Source: Sphingobium fuliginis (GTDB taxonomy: Bacteria > Pseudomonadota > Alphaproteobacteria > Sphingomonadales > Sphingomonadaceae). Taken from it: a DNA stretch of 64,000 bases. This document shows, in pieces, positions 42,971 to 51,384 of this stretch. The translations under genes and the position numbers were made by a program. The notes under the pieces were generated by a model. It made no database searches. It worked only from the letters and a program-made list of their open reading frames with translations, and was not told the origin of the DNA. Positions within the stretch are counted from its first letter, which is position 1. Every line of letters begins with the position of its first letter. The stretch lies in assembly GCF_004152845.1 (NCBI RefSeq), contig NZ_SEON01000002.1:310001-374000 (forward strand), in the 5' to 3' direction.

Positions 42971-43998
42971 GGCTGGACCGGCGGGCATTGATGGCCGCGC
43001 TGGGCGCTGCGATGGCGGCTCCCGGGCTTTCGGCCGCGCCCCTTGCGGGCGTGGTGAAGCCGCCCCGGCTGCGCCCCGGCGACAGCGTGGGCCTGATCGA
43101 GCCGGCGGGCTTTACCGACGACAGCTTCGACCTCGATCTGGTCAAGGAAACTATCGTCGCCATGGGGCTGGTGCCCAGGCCCGCCCGGCATCTGGTCGAA
43201 CGCTACGGCTATCTGGCCGGGACGGATGCCGACCGCGCAGCCGACGTCAACGCCATGTTCGCCGATCAGCAGGTGCGCGCCGTCTTCGCCACCCGGGGCG
43301 GATGGGGCTGCGCGCGCATCCTGCCCTATCTGGACTTCGCGAAGATCAGGGCCAATCCCAAGCTGCTGATCGGCTTTTCCGACATCACCGCGCTGCATCT
43401 CGCCTTCGCGGCGCGGGCTGGCTTCGTCACCATCCACGGGCCCAATGCGGCCAGCAGTTGGCCGCGCTTTTCCTGGGATGCCTTCCGCGCCGTCGCCTTC
43501 GATGGAGCAACGCCGCTGATGACCAATCCGGACGGGCATGAGGACCGGCTGGTGCAGCGCAGCGGGCGCATCCTGACCTTCCGGGGCGGAAAGGCCAGCG
43601 GGCGGCTGCTGGGCGGAAACCTGACCGTGCTTTCGACGCTGATGGGAACCCCGTGGCTGCCGGATTTCGACGGCGCGATCCTGTTCATCGAGGATGTGAG
43701 CGAGCAGCCCTATCGGATCGACCGGATGCTGACCCAATTGGCGCTGGCCGGCCTTCTGGGCAGGGTGGCGGGCGTGGTGTTCGGGCAATGCACCGATTGC
43801 GGTCCCAGCGGCGCCTCCTATGGCGGGTTCACCCTGGCGGAGGTGTTGCGGCAGCATCTGGCGCCCCTTGGCGTCCCCGCTTTCCAGGGCGCGCTGTTCG
43901 GGCATGTCGCCAGCCAGTTCAGCCTGCCGGTGGGCTGCCGGGCGGAAATCGACGCCGACGCGGGAACGATCCGCCTGCTGGAACCGGCGGTCCGCTAG
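42967..43998 (+). CDS. LD-carboxypeptidase (peptidase S66), Tat-type signal
   Basis: A 343-residue murein LD-carboxypeptidase of the S66 family. It has a twin-arginine signal (LDRRALMAALGAAMAAPG), the nucleophile Ser in LLIGFSDITAL (about residue 140), the Glu in ILFIEDVSEQPY (about 240) and the His in ALFGHVASQF (about 313). It cleaves tetrapeptides in peptidoglycan recycling, here in the periplasm rather than the cytoplasm. The TTG start at 42967 overlaps the cupin stop (TTGA) and is needed to include the Arg pair; an ATG at 42991 would remove it. Confidence 0.85.
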   Translation: MRLDRRALMAALGAAMAAPGLSAAPLAGVVKPPRLRPGDSVGLIEPAGFTDDSFDLDLVKETIVAMGLVPRPARHLVERYGYLAGTDADRAADVNAMFADQQVRAVFATRGGWGCARILPYLDFAKIRANPKLLIGFSDITALHLAFAARAGFVTIHGPNAASSWPRFSWDAFRAVAFDGATPLMTNPDGHEDRLVQRSGRILTFRGGKASGRLLGGNLTVLSTLMGTPWLPDFDGAILFIEDVSEQPYRIDRMLTQLALAGLLGRVAGVVFGQCTDCGPSGASYGGFTLAEVLRQHLAPLGVPAFQGALFGHVASQFSLPVGCRAEIDADAGTIRLLEPAVR

Positions 43999-44000
43999 GG

Positions 44001-44120
44001 AGCATCGTGCAGAAAGGCCTGGCCCGACCCCGGCTAAGGGCGGGAACCGGTTGCCCCTGAAAGGATGCAACGACAGGAACCCGGAGCGCGCGACCGGCGC
44101 CCGCTTCAACGCAGCGCCCC
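44001..44120 (+). repeat. Dispersed hairpin repeat, diverged copy
   Basis: Begins GAGCATCGTGCAGAAAGGC and keeps GGGAACCGGTTGCCCCTGAA, AGGATGCAACGACAGGAACC and GGAGCGCGCGACC, in the same order as copies at 41130-41202 and 63313-63417. It follows the LD-carboxypeptidase stop. Confidence 0.6.
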
Positions 44121-44148
44121 CTGAAGAACGGCCGACATGCAGTCGGGG

Positions 44149-44502
44149 TCAGTCCCTGTCGTCGGCGGGCCTGACATAGGCGCCGCGGCCATCGGGCGGG
44201 ACGAGCGACCGGTCCTCGACTTTCAGGACAAGCGTTCGGAAGCCGGGTTCGGGCACGTCCTTCGTCCTTTCGGCAGTGAGGATGACGGCCCCGTCCCTCT
44301 CGGCCCACCGCCCCTCCGCGAACAGGTCCAGCGCGCCATAGACCAGATACCATTGGAAGCGGCCGTCCGGATGGAGCATCAGTTCGGACCCCGTCTCCAT
44401 CACGCCGCGCAGATAATAATGCCCCGCCCGCTCGGAGGCTTGCGCCCAGACCGGTCCGGCAAGGAAGGCCGCAAGGGGGAGGAGTGCCGTGAGGACGCGC
44501 AT
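44149..44502 (-). CDS. Secreted protein of unknown function
   Basis: A 117-residue protein with a signal peptide (MRVLTALLPLAAFLAGPVWAQ). Its predicted beta-rich body contains GHYYLRGVMETGSELMLHPDGRFQWYLVYGALDLFAEG, a pattern seen in small secreted lipocalin-like or DUF proteins. I do not recognise the family. It converges on the repeat that follows the LD-carboxypeptidase. Confidence 0.65.
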   Translation of the reverse strand: MRVLTALLPLAAFLAGPVWAQASERAGHYYLRGVMETGSELMLHPDGRFQWYLVYGALDLFAEGRWAERDGAVILTAERTKDVPEPGFRTLVLKVEDRSLVPPDGRGAYVRPADDRD

Positions 44503-44540
44503 CCCACGATGCTATCGCAAGCGGCCTCGGCAGAACAGGC

Positions 44541-44717
44541 CTACCAGGCGCGGGGGCTGTGCCCGACGCGATGGGAGACCTGCTGCTCGATCTCGTTGAG
44601 CTGGGCCTGGCTGAGCACGCCGGAATGAAGCAGCTTGCGCATCAGTTCATCGACCAGCGCCGCGAGGAAGTGAAGCTCCGCCCGTTCGGACAGGGTGTCG
44701 TTGCTGTCGACCTGCAT
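44541..44717 (-). CDS. Small conserved-looking hypothetical protein (58 aa)
   Basis: A short gene, ATG at 44717, with a CGGAGAG site upstream and a TAG stop at 44543-44541. The product starts MQVDSNDTLSERAELHFLAA and is helical throughout, with a KLLHSGVLSQAQLNEIEQQV segment. It has no membrane helix and no known family. It is transcribed in the same direction as the secreted protein downstream of it. Confidence 0.55.
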   Translation of the reverse strand: MQVDSNDTLSERAELHFLAALVDELMRKLLHSGVLSQAQLNEIEQQVSHRVGHSPRAW

Positions 44718-44992
44718 GGCTTGCTCTCCGCAAAAAGCTGAATCTTAAAGGGGAAAGCGGCAAGGCATAGAGCCGACCGCGCAGGGCATCCCTCATTGGA
44801 GGCGGCCCGGCGAATATGGTTAACGATGCAGCGGCATCGGGCCAGCCGCGCTGCCGCAAGAGCAGGAGCCCGGCTCAGGCGGCGCGATTTTCCAACAGGG
44901 ACAGGACTCGTCCCGAACAAGCCATGCCCCATCATTCGCCTTCCGCCCTCCATCATCCGCTCTCAGGGCCAGCGTCAGGGCCAAGGTCAGCG

Positions 44993-45601
44993 TCAGGGAA
45001 GACGGCGCGCCGTCAGGATCGTTACCGGCTGCTCCAGCATCTGCCCCTTCATCACGCCCTCGCCGGCCGTGGGGGATTTGGGGGCGGCGAGGATCGTCTT
45101 CACGACATCCATTCCCTCGATCACATGGGCGAAGACGGCGAAGCCCTGATTGTCGCCCGCCGCTTCGGGATGCGCGTCCATGCCGGGCATCTTGCCCAGC
45201 ACGATGAAGAAATCCCCGGTCGCGCTGCCGGGCGCATAGCGGGCCATGGAGAGCGCGCCATCATCATGGGTAAGGCCGGTCTGGCTGGTCGGCTCATGCT
45301 TGACCGGCGGCAGGATGCGCTTGGGATCGTTCTGCGCCCCGCCCTGCACGAAGCCATAGTCGGCCGAACCGACGCCCCGGTAGAAGCTGGCGCCGTCCAG
45401 CCGCTTCTGATCGACATAGCGCAGGAAATTCGCCGCCGTCGCCGGCGCCTGCGCCACATGCACCGCGATCAGGATGCGGCCCGCGCCGGTGTCGAGCGCA
45501 ACCCGCACATCGGCAGGCGGCGGCGCAGCAGCAGGGCTCTGGGCAAGGGCGGGAGCAAGGGAGAAGAGGGCGGCCAGGAACAGGGCGAGTTGTCGGATCA
45601 T
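44993..45601 (-). CDS. Periplasmic cyclophilin-type peptidyl-prolyl isomerase
   Basis: A 202-residue cyclophilin with an N-terminal signal (MIRQLALFLAALFSLAPALA). The PPIase fold includes TAANFLRYVDQKRLDGASFY, DYGFVQGGAQND and FAVFAHVIEGMDVV. The active-site Arg of standard cyclophilins is not obvious in the expected position, as is common for this bacterial branch, which may reduce activity. It assists folding of envelope proteins. Start at 45601; upstream lies the MITE-like element. Confidence 0.85.
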   Translation of the reverse strand: MIRQLALFLAALFSLAPALAQSPAAAPPPADVRVALDTGAGRILIAVHVAQAPATAANFLRYVDQKRLDGASFYRGVGSADYGFVQGGAQNDPKRILPPVKHEPTSQTGLTHDDGALSMARYAPGSATGDFFIVLGKMPGMDAHPEAAGDNQGFAVFAHVIEGMDVVKTILAAPKSPTAGEGVMKGQMLEQPVTILTARRLP

Positions 45602-45612
45602 GGCGCGAAGCC

Positions 45613-45758
45613 TAGAGCCAATCGACATTCAGCCCTGACGGCCTGCAAATGACGCTTTTCCGTGCTTCCGGTGCTCACATACCTTGAGTACGCTGCGCTC
45701 CGGGTCACGGAAAAACACCATTTTCGGCTCGTCATCATCTGAATGTCGATTGGCTCTA
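45613..45758. mobile_element. MITE-like element with 20-bp terminal inverted repeats
   Basis: TAGAGCCAATCGACATTCAG at 45613-45632 is repeated as an exact reverse complement at 45739-45758. The outer TA on each side could be a TA target duplication, leaving 18-bp repeats (GAGCC...TTCAG) and a 142-bp element at 45615-45756. Inside, TTTTCCGTG (45656-45664) and CACGGAAAA (45706-45714) form a second perfect inverted repeat. No coding capacity. This resembles a non-autonomous IS630/mariner-type element lying between dnaA and the cyclophilin gene. Confidence 0.65.
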
Positions 45759-45777
45759 ATCCAAAGCCGCCCGCCTG

Positions 45778-47193
45778 TCAGCCTTCCAACTGGCGCTGCA
45801 GGGCGCGGATGTCCGCGTCTATGTCCGGATTGCTCTGCCGCAATTCCTCGATCGTGCGCACCGCGTGGATCACGGTGCTATGGTCGCGCCCGCCGAAGAT
45901 ACGGCCGATTTCGGGCAGGGAACGCGGCGTCATCTTCTTGGCCAGATACATCGCCACCTGGCGCGGACGGGCGACCGCCCTCGCCCGGCGCTTGGAACGC
46001 ATTTCCGCCGCGTCGATCTTGTAATGCGCGGCACAGGCCTTCTGGATCTCGTCGACGGTGATGCGGCGGGCATTGGCCCGCACCGCGTCCGCCAGCATCG
46101 CCTGCGCGAACTCCAGGTCGATCGATCGGCCGGTGAGCTGGCCATAGGCGATGAGCTTGTTGAAGGCGCCTTCCAACTCGCGCACATTGGAACGGATCGA
46201 CCGCGCCAGGAAATCGACCACCGCGTCCGGAACCGGCGGGTCGCCCGCAATGGCGCGCTTAGCCTCCAGGATCGCGAGGCGCAGGTCGAGCCCGGCGGGA
46301 CGGATGTCGGCCACCAGCCCGCCGGCGAGGCGCGAGAGGATGCGCGCATCGATCGCGTCCAGCATCTGCGGCGCACGGTCGGCGGTCACGACGATGCGGG
46401 CGCCCGAATCGATCAGGTCGTTGATCGTGTGAAGAAACTCTTCCTGCGTCGAACCCTTGCCGGCGATGAACTGGATGTCGTCGATCAGCAGCAGCCGCGC
46501 CGCGCGCAGCCGCGCCTTGAACATCATCGTTTCGTTCGCCCGCATCGCGTTCACGAATTCCATCATGAACCGCTCGGCCGACATGTAGAGCACGGGGGCC
46601 GAGGGCGAATGCGCGGAGAAGCCCTGCGCGATGGCATGGAGCAGATGGGTCTTGCCCTGCCCGGTGCCGCCATGGATGAAAAGCGGGCTGAACCGCGGCT
46701 GGCTCCTGCCCGCCATGGCCTGCGCGGCGGAGAAGGCGAGATGATTGGTCTCGCCGGTCACGAACTGGTCGAAGCTGTGGCGCGGCTGGAAATTGGATGC
46801 GGGGGCCTGATCGTCCGCCACCCCGCCGTCGTTCACGGCAAGGGCCTCGGCCGGCGGCAGTTCCAGAACCCGGGGGCCCACCGCATTGGGGGCGCGGCGC
46901 AGGCGCACCTCGCGCACGCCGGCGCCGGCGCAGCGCCATGCCATGCGCAGCCGATCCCCGAACTGGCCCGACACGAAATTGGCCGTGAAGTCGGAAGCGA
47001 ACAACAGGTCCAGCGTCTGCGATTCGGGGCAATAATCGCCCAGTTGCGCGGCCTTCAGCCACTGGTCGAACATGCGCGCGCCGATGTCGCGGCGCAGCCC
47101 GGCGCGAATGGTCGCCCAGGCAGTCTCCAGGCGCGCATTCTGCTGCGTGTCGAGACCGCTCAAACTTCCAATCACTGCCGTAATATCCTTCAT
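45778..47193 (-). CDS. dnaA: Chromosomal replication initiator DnaA
   Basis: A 471-residue initiator. Domain I covers residues 20-90 (WATIRAGLRRDIGARMFDQWL). The AAA+ domain III starts with the conserved NHLAFSAAQAM and Walker A GGTGQGKTHLLHAI, with Walker B LLLIDDIQFIAGK. The DNA-binding domain IV shows AMYLAKKMTPRSLPEIGRIFGGRDHSTV near the end. It melts the origin. The start at 47193 is the conserved MKDI; the frame extends further upstream. It is followed by the MITE and cyclophilin gene, and preceded by rpsT on the same strand. Confidence 0.98.
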   Translation of the reverse strand: MKDITAVIGSLSGLDTQQNARLETAWATIRAGLRRDIGARMFDQWLKAAQLGDYCPESQTLDLLFASDFTANFVSGQFGDRLRMAWRCAGAGVREVRLRRAPNAVGPRVLELPPAEALAVNDGGVADDQAPASNFQPRHSFDQFVTGETNHLAFSAAQAMAGRSQPRFSPLFIHGGTGQGKTHLLHAIAQGFSAHSPSAPVLYMSAERFMMEFVNAMRANETMMFKARLRAARLLLIDDIQFIAGKGSTQEEFLHTINDLIDSGARIVVTADRAPQMLDAIDARILSRLAGGLVADIRPAGLDLRLAILEAKRAIAGDPPVPDAVVDFLARSIRSNVRELEGAFNKLIAYGQLTGRSIDLEFAQAMLADAVRANARRITVDEIQKACAAHYKIDAAEMRSKRRARAVARPRQVAMYLAKKMTPRSLPEIGRIFGGRDHSTVIHAVRTIEELRQSNPDIDADIRALQRQLEG

Positions 47194-47635
47194 AAACAGT
47201 CGACCCCCATCAACTGCACCCCATAGGCAGGGGCGATGCGACGCAGAGACCCGTTCCGGAAAAGCCCCGCCTTCCCGAATCTCGTGCATCAACCAACCAT
47301 CTGATGACCGCCGGAAATTCGATTCGAGTGGCGGCCGGAGGATCAAAATAGACAGGCCTGCTTCGCCGGATCAAGGGCGCTGCCAGTCAAAAATGTGAAA
47401 TAAAGCCGTTGACTCGGCAAACCCCGCAGAAAAGGCCGGTTTGAAAAATTATCCAGCAATTTCAATATATTATTACCTTCTCCGAACCGTCGCCCCTCTC
47501 GAATCGAAGGAGAATCGCCGGAAATCGGGGCTTCCTCCAAAATGACCTTTTGGTGAATGAAACATGAAAAAGCCCGCCCCGCATCGACTGCGGGGCGGGC
47601 CTGTTCTGACCGACGAGCTGGAAAGTGGCTGGGTC
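47194..47635. other. dnaA-rpsT intergenic region
   Basis: 442 bp with no gene. It holds the rpsT terminator at its right end and the dnaA promoter region. One near-match to a DnaA box is TTATCCAGC at 47449-47457, followed by an AT-rich stretch, TTTCAATATATTATTA, the most AT-rich in this part of the window. A single box could serve dnaA autoregulation; it is too little for a full origin by itself. Confidence 0.45.
47566..47600 (-). terminator. Rho-independent terminator of rpsT
   Basis: A perfect 11-bp GC stem (47572-47582 with 47590-47600) and 7-base loop, followed on the minus strand by TTTTTC. This is the clearest intrinsic terminator in the window. Confidence 0.9.
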
Positions 47636-47899
47636 TTAGCCGAGCGCGCTGACGCGCTTCGTCAGGCGGCCGAACTTGCGGGCCGCGGTGTTCTTGTGCA
47701 GCACGCCGCGGGCGACGCCGCGGGCGAGTTCCGGCTGGACCGACTGAAGCGCCGTGGTCGCGGCAGCCTTGTCGCCGGCGGCGAGGGCGGTTTCGACCTT
47801 CTTCACCAGGGTGCGAATCCGGCTGATGCGGGCGCCGTTGATCTCGGCGCGGCGGGCGTTGCGGCGGATGCGCTTCTTGGCTTGCGGCGTATTGGCCAT
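47636..47899 (-). CDS. rpsT: 30S ribosomal protein S20
   Basis: An 87-residue ribosomal protein, standard length. It starts [21 protein letters not shown] with the basic N-terminal helix that binds 16S rRNA, and ends with [22 protein letters not shown]. It lies upstream of dnaA on the same strand, the usual order in alphaproteobacteria, but is ended by a strong terminator. Confidence 0.98.
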   Translation of the reverse strand: MANTPQAKKRIRRNARRAEINGARISRIRTLVKKVETALAAGDKAAATTALQSVQPELARGVARGVLHKNTAARKFGRLTKRVSALG

Positions 47900-48018
47900 T
47901 TACTGTCCTCGGTTCTCGTCAAATCTCGTGAAGGAGCCCGTCGGAATCCCCAACCGGCTCTCGTGAAGGTGCGCCCCTTACAGGGGAACAGGGGTTGCGT
48001 CAACCGCTGAGCGCCCCG

Positions 48019-48831
48019 CTATTTCTGGCATTTCGGGCAGAAAAAGGTCGATCTGCCCCCATCCACGCGGCGCCTGACGGGCGTGCCGCAATGGCAGGCT
48101 TCCCCCTCCCGGCCATAGACCCGCCATTGCTTGGAGAAATAACCCAGTTCGCCGTCGGGCCGGGCATAGTCGCGCAGCGTCGATCCGCCCGCGGCGATGG
48201 CGGCGGTCAGCACCTCCCGAATCGCGTCGACCAGCAGGGCGAGGCGGGCGCGGCCGATCCGGCCCGCTTCGCGCGTCGGGGCGATGCCGGCCATGTGGAG
48301 CGCCTCGCAGACATAGATATTGCCCAGCCCGGCTACGATGCGCTGGTCGAGCAGCGCGGCCTTGATCGACGTCGCCTTGCCCTTCAGCGCGGCGGCCAGC
48401 GCATCGGCCGTGAAATCCGGCCCCAGCGGCTCGGGTCCCATGCGGGTGAAGGGGTTATGGGCCTCCCACGCCTCGCTGCGGACCAGGTCGAGCGAGCCGA
48501 AGCGGCGCGGGTCGTTGAGCGACAGAAGCCGCCCTCCCCCGGTCCCGATCAACAGATGGTCATGCGGCCCGATCTCCGCCGGATCGATTCGCCAGCGGCC
48601 CGACATGCCGAGGTGGAAGATCAGCGTGTCGCCGCGGTCGGTGTCGATCAGGCCGTATTTGGCGCGGCGCGACAGGCCGGTGACGGTGGCGCCGGTCAGC
48701 CGCTGGCGCAGGTCGACGGGTATCGGAAAGCGCAGGTCGGCGCGGCGCGGCTCGACCCGCGTCAGGAGCGAGCCCTGCAGGACCGATCGCAGGCCCGCGA
48801 CGGTGGTTTCGACTTCGGGAAGTTCGGGCAT
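48019..48831 (-). CDS. mutM: Formamidopyrimidine-DNA glycosylase
   Basis: A 270-residue bifunctional DNA glycosylase/AP lyase. It begins with the catalytic Pro-Glu (MPELPEVETTVAGLR) and has the lysine in the KGKATSIKAALLDQRIV region. The helix-two-turn-helix contains IYVCEALHMAGIAPTREAG, and a C-terminal zinc finger shows CHCGTPV and FFCPKCQ. It removes 8-oxoguanine. It is divergent from ubiE, as in many alphaproteobacteria. Confidence 0.97.
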   Translation of the reverse strand: MPELPEVETTVAGLRSVLQGSLLTRVEPRRADLRFPIPVDLRQRLTGATVTGLSRRAKYGLIDTDRGDTLIFHLGMSGRWRIDPAEIGPHDHLLIGTGGGRLLSLNDPRRFGSLDLVRSEAWEAHNPFTRMGPEPLGPDFTADALAAALKGKATSIKAALLDQRIVAGLGNIYVCEALHMAGIAPTREAGRIGRARLALLVDAIREVLTAAIAAGGSTLRDYARPDGELGYFSKQWRVYGREGEACHCGTPVRRRVDGGRSTFFCPKCQK

Positions 48832-48956
48832 GGCCCTCTATGGAGCGCCCCGGACCGCCCGGCAACAGGCCACTTGCCGCATGGGGCGCGCCATGGACAT
48901 TTTACCCGATCTCGGAGGTTTCCTCTCCCCGGAAAAATGCTCTAGAGCGTGCGCCC

Positions 48957-49688
48957 ATGAGTGAAACCGCTTCCTTTGGCTATCGCGATGTCGAAGCCGC
49001 CGAAAAACAGGGGATGGTCCGCGCCGTCTTCTCCAATGTGGCGTCCAAATATGATCTGATGAACGACGCCATGTCGGGCGGCGCGCATCGGCTCTGGAAG
49101 GACCAGTTCGTCAGCCGGGTGAAGCCGCGCCGGGATGAGCTTATCCTGGACATGGCGGGCGGCACCGGGGACATCGCCTTCCGCATGCATCGCCATGGCG
49201 CGCGGGTGACGGTTTCCGACATCAATCCCGAAATGCTGGCCGTGGGCGTCGATCGGGCGAGGAAGAAGGGGCTGGAAGGCCTCATCTGGTCGGAGCAGAA
49301 TGCCGAGGAGCTGAGCTTCGCGGACCGGGCGTTCGACGCCTATACGATCGCCTTCGGCATCCGCAACGTGACCCATGTCGACAGGGCGCTGCGCGAGGCG
49401 CATCGGGTGCTGAAGTTCGGCGGGCGCTTCTTCTGCCTGGAATTTTCCACCACGACATGGCCGGGCTTTTCCGACGTCTATGACGTCTATTCGCACCGGC
49501 TGGTGCCCAGGCTCGGCAAGCTGCTGGCCGACGATGAGGACAGCTATCGCTATCTGATCGAATCGATCCGCCGCTTCCCCCCCATGCCGGCGTTCGAGCG
49601 GATGATCCGCGACGCCGGCTTCGTGCAGACGAAGGTGGAACCGATCCTGGGCGGGCTGGTGGCGATCCATAGCGGGTGGAAAATCTGA
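48957..49688 (+). CDS. ubiE: Ubiquinone/menaquinone methyltransferase UbiE
   Basis: A 243-residue SAM-dependent C-methyltransferase of ubiquinone synthesis. It shows VFSNVASKYDLMNDAMSGG, the SAM motif LDMAGGTGDIAFRM (about residue 65), and the family signature FGGRFFCLEFS and FPPMPAFERMIRDAGF. The start at 48957 (MSETASFGY) is the family form; the open frame starts earlier. It forms an operon with ubiB, 49 bases downstream. Confidence 0.96.
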   Translation: MSETASFGYRDVEAAEKQGMVRAVFSNVASKYDLMNDAMSGGAHRLWKDQFVSRVKPRRDELILDMAGGTGDIAFRMHRHGARVTVSDINPEMLAVGVDRARKKGLEGLIWSEQNAEELSFADRAFDAYTIAFGIRNVTHVDRALREAHRVLKFGGRFFCLEFSTTTWPGFSDVYDVYSHRLVPRLGKLLADDEDSYRYLIESIRRFPPMPAFERMIRDAGFVQTKVEPILGGLVAIHSGWKI

Positions 49689-49737
49689 TGGGGCGCCCGT
49701 CACGTCCTTCTCCCGCAGGGGAAGGGCATAAATAGCG

Positions 49738-51279
49738 ATGCCTTCCCACCTCACGCATATCTGGCGGCTGCTGAAATGGGGCCGCACCCTGGCGCGGCAT
49801 GGCGCGCTGACCGGGATCGAGCGCGATCCGCTGACGCCGACGCCGGTGCGGCGGCTGGTGCGGGTGGCGCGGCTGGGCGCGCGGGTGCCCCGGCAGCCGC
49901 GCTATGCCGACGCCTTCCAGTCCATCGGCCCGGCGGCGATCAAGCTGGGCCAGACGCTGGCGACGCGTCCCGACCTGGTGGGGGAGGATGCGGCGAACGA
50001 CCTGCTGCGCCTGCAGGACGCCCTGCCCCCCGTGCCGTTCGCCACCATCCGCGCGCAGATGGAGCAGAGCTTCGGGCGGCCGCTGGAAACGCTCTACAGC
50101 CGCTTCGACGAGGTGCCGGTGGGCGCCGCCTCCATCGCGCAGGTGCACCGCGCGGTGACGACGGACGGGCGCGATGTCGCGGTGAAGGTGATCCGCCCCG
50201 GCGTCATCGACCAGTTCAACCGCGACATCCAGACCTATGAATGGGCCGCCGCCCATGTCGAGATGCTGGGCGGCGAAGTGGCCCGCCTCCGCCCCCGCCT
50301 CGTCATCGCCAACATGAAGCGCTGGACCGCGCGCGAACTCGACCTGCGGCGGGAGGCGGCCTCGGCTTCGGAACTGGGCGAGGCGATGGAGGCCATGCCC
50401 GGCTATCGCGTGCCCGCCATCGACTGGGATCGCACGACCGGCAAGGTCATGACGATGGAGTGGATCGACGGGGTCAAGATCTCCGACCGGGACGCGCTGA
50501 TCGCCGCCGGCCATGATGTGAAGGAAATCGCGGCAAGGCTGGTCAACGCCTTCCTGCGCCAGGCGATCGCCGAAGGCTTCTTCCATGCCGACATGCATCA
50601 GGGGAACCTGTTCGTCACCGCCAATGGCGACATCGTCGCGATCGACTTCGGCATCATGGGCCGCATCGACCGGCGCGCGCGCATGTGGCTGGCGGAAATC
50701 CTCTACGGCCTCATCACCGGCAATTACCGCCGCGTGGCGGAAATTCATTTCGAGGCGCAATATGTGCCAGGCCATCACAATGTAGAGGAATTCGCCACCG
50801 CGCTCAGAGCCGTGGGCGAACCGATGCGGGGCAAGCCGGTGCGCGAACTGTCGGTCGGCGGCATGCTGGACGGCCTGTTCGCCATCACCCGCGATTTCGA
50901 CATGCAGACCCAGCCGCACCTGCTGCTGCTCCAGAAGACGATGGTGATGGTGGAGGGCGTCGCGACCGCGCTCGACCCCGACATCAACCTGTGGGAGACG
51001 AGCGGCCCCTATGTGAAGGAATGGCTGCGCGCCGAACTGGGGCCGGAGGCGAAGGCCGCCGACGCGCTGATCGAGAATGTCCGGATCTTGCAGCGCCTGC
51101 CGGGCCTTGTGAAGCGGATCGAGGAAGCCTTTCCGGAAAAGGGCGGCGCCCCCCCTCCGCCGCCCCTGACGGAGGTCAGGCTGATCCGGGTGGGCAGCGG
51201 CTGGCGCTATATGCTCGTGGCCTTGCTGGCGGGGATGGCCGGCGCGGGCGCGATGGCGGCGGCTACGACCTTTTGGTGA
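49738..51279 (+). CDS. ubiB: Ubiquinone biosynthesis ATPase UbiB
   Basis: A 513-residue atypical kinase/ATPase of the ABC1/ADCK family. It has the KxGQ motif in AAIKLGQTLATRPDL (about residue 65), the nucleotide-binding lysine in DVAVKVIRPGV, catalytic HADMHQGNLF and DFG-like IAIDFGIMG. Two C-terminal hydrophobic helices anchor it in the membrane (MLVALLAGMAGAGAMAAAT). It supports ubiquinone production, probably by making intermediates accessible to the Ubi complex. Confidence 0.96.
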   Translation: MPSHLTHIWRLLKWGRTLARHGALTGIERDPLTPTPVRRLVRVARLGARVPRQPRYADAFQSIGPAAIKLGQTLATRPDLVGEDAANDLLRLQDALPPVPFATIRAQMEQSFGRPLETLYSRFDEVPVGAASIAQVHRAVTTDGRDVAVKVIRPGVIDQFNRDIQTYEWAAAHVEMLGGEVARLRPRLVIANMKRWTARELDLRREAASASELGEAMEAMPGYRVPAIDWDRTTGKVMTMEWIDGVKISDRDALIAAGHDVKEIAARLVNAFLRQAIAEGFFHADMHQGNLFVTANGDIVAIDFGIMGRIDRRARMWLAEILYGLITGNYRRVAEIHFEAQYVPGHHNVEEFATALRAVGEPMRGKPVRELSVGGMLDGLFAITRDFDMQTQPHLLLLQKTMVMVEGVATALDPDINLWETSGPYVKEWLRAELGPEAKAADALIENVRILQRLPGLVKRIEEAFPEKGGAPPPPPLTEVRLIRVGSGWRYMLVALLAGMAGAGAMAAATTFW

Positions 51280-51384
51280 CGGCCGGCTCCTGGTTGCGAG
51301 CCCGCCGTCGGGCACGGCCTCGACGCGAACCCGCTACCTTATGCCATTCCGACGCCTCGAACCCGCCCGAAATGGGTGCTGAGC

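Noticed and set aside
44559..44741. 60-residue plus-strand frame
   Set aside because: The opposite strand carries a better small gene with a ribosome-binding site and helical composition.
47194..47635. Replication origin
   Set aside because: Only one near-match to a DnaA box is visible, so calling it oriC is not justified.
49282..51315. 677-residue open frame on the minus strand
   Set aside because: Antisense of ubiE and ubiB, both of which are certain.
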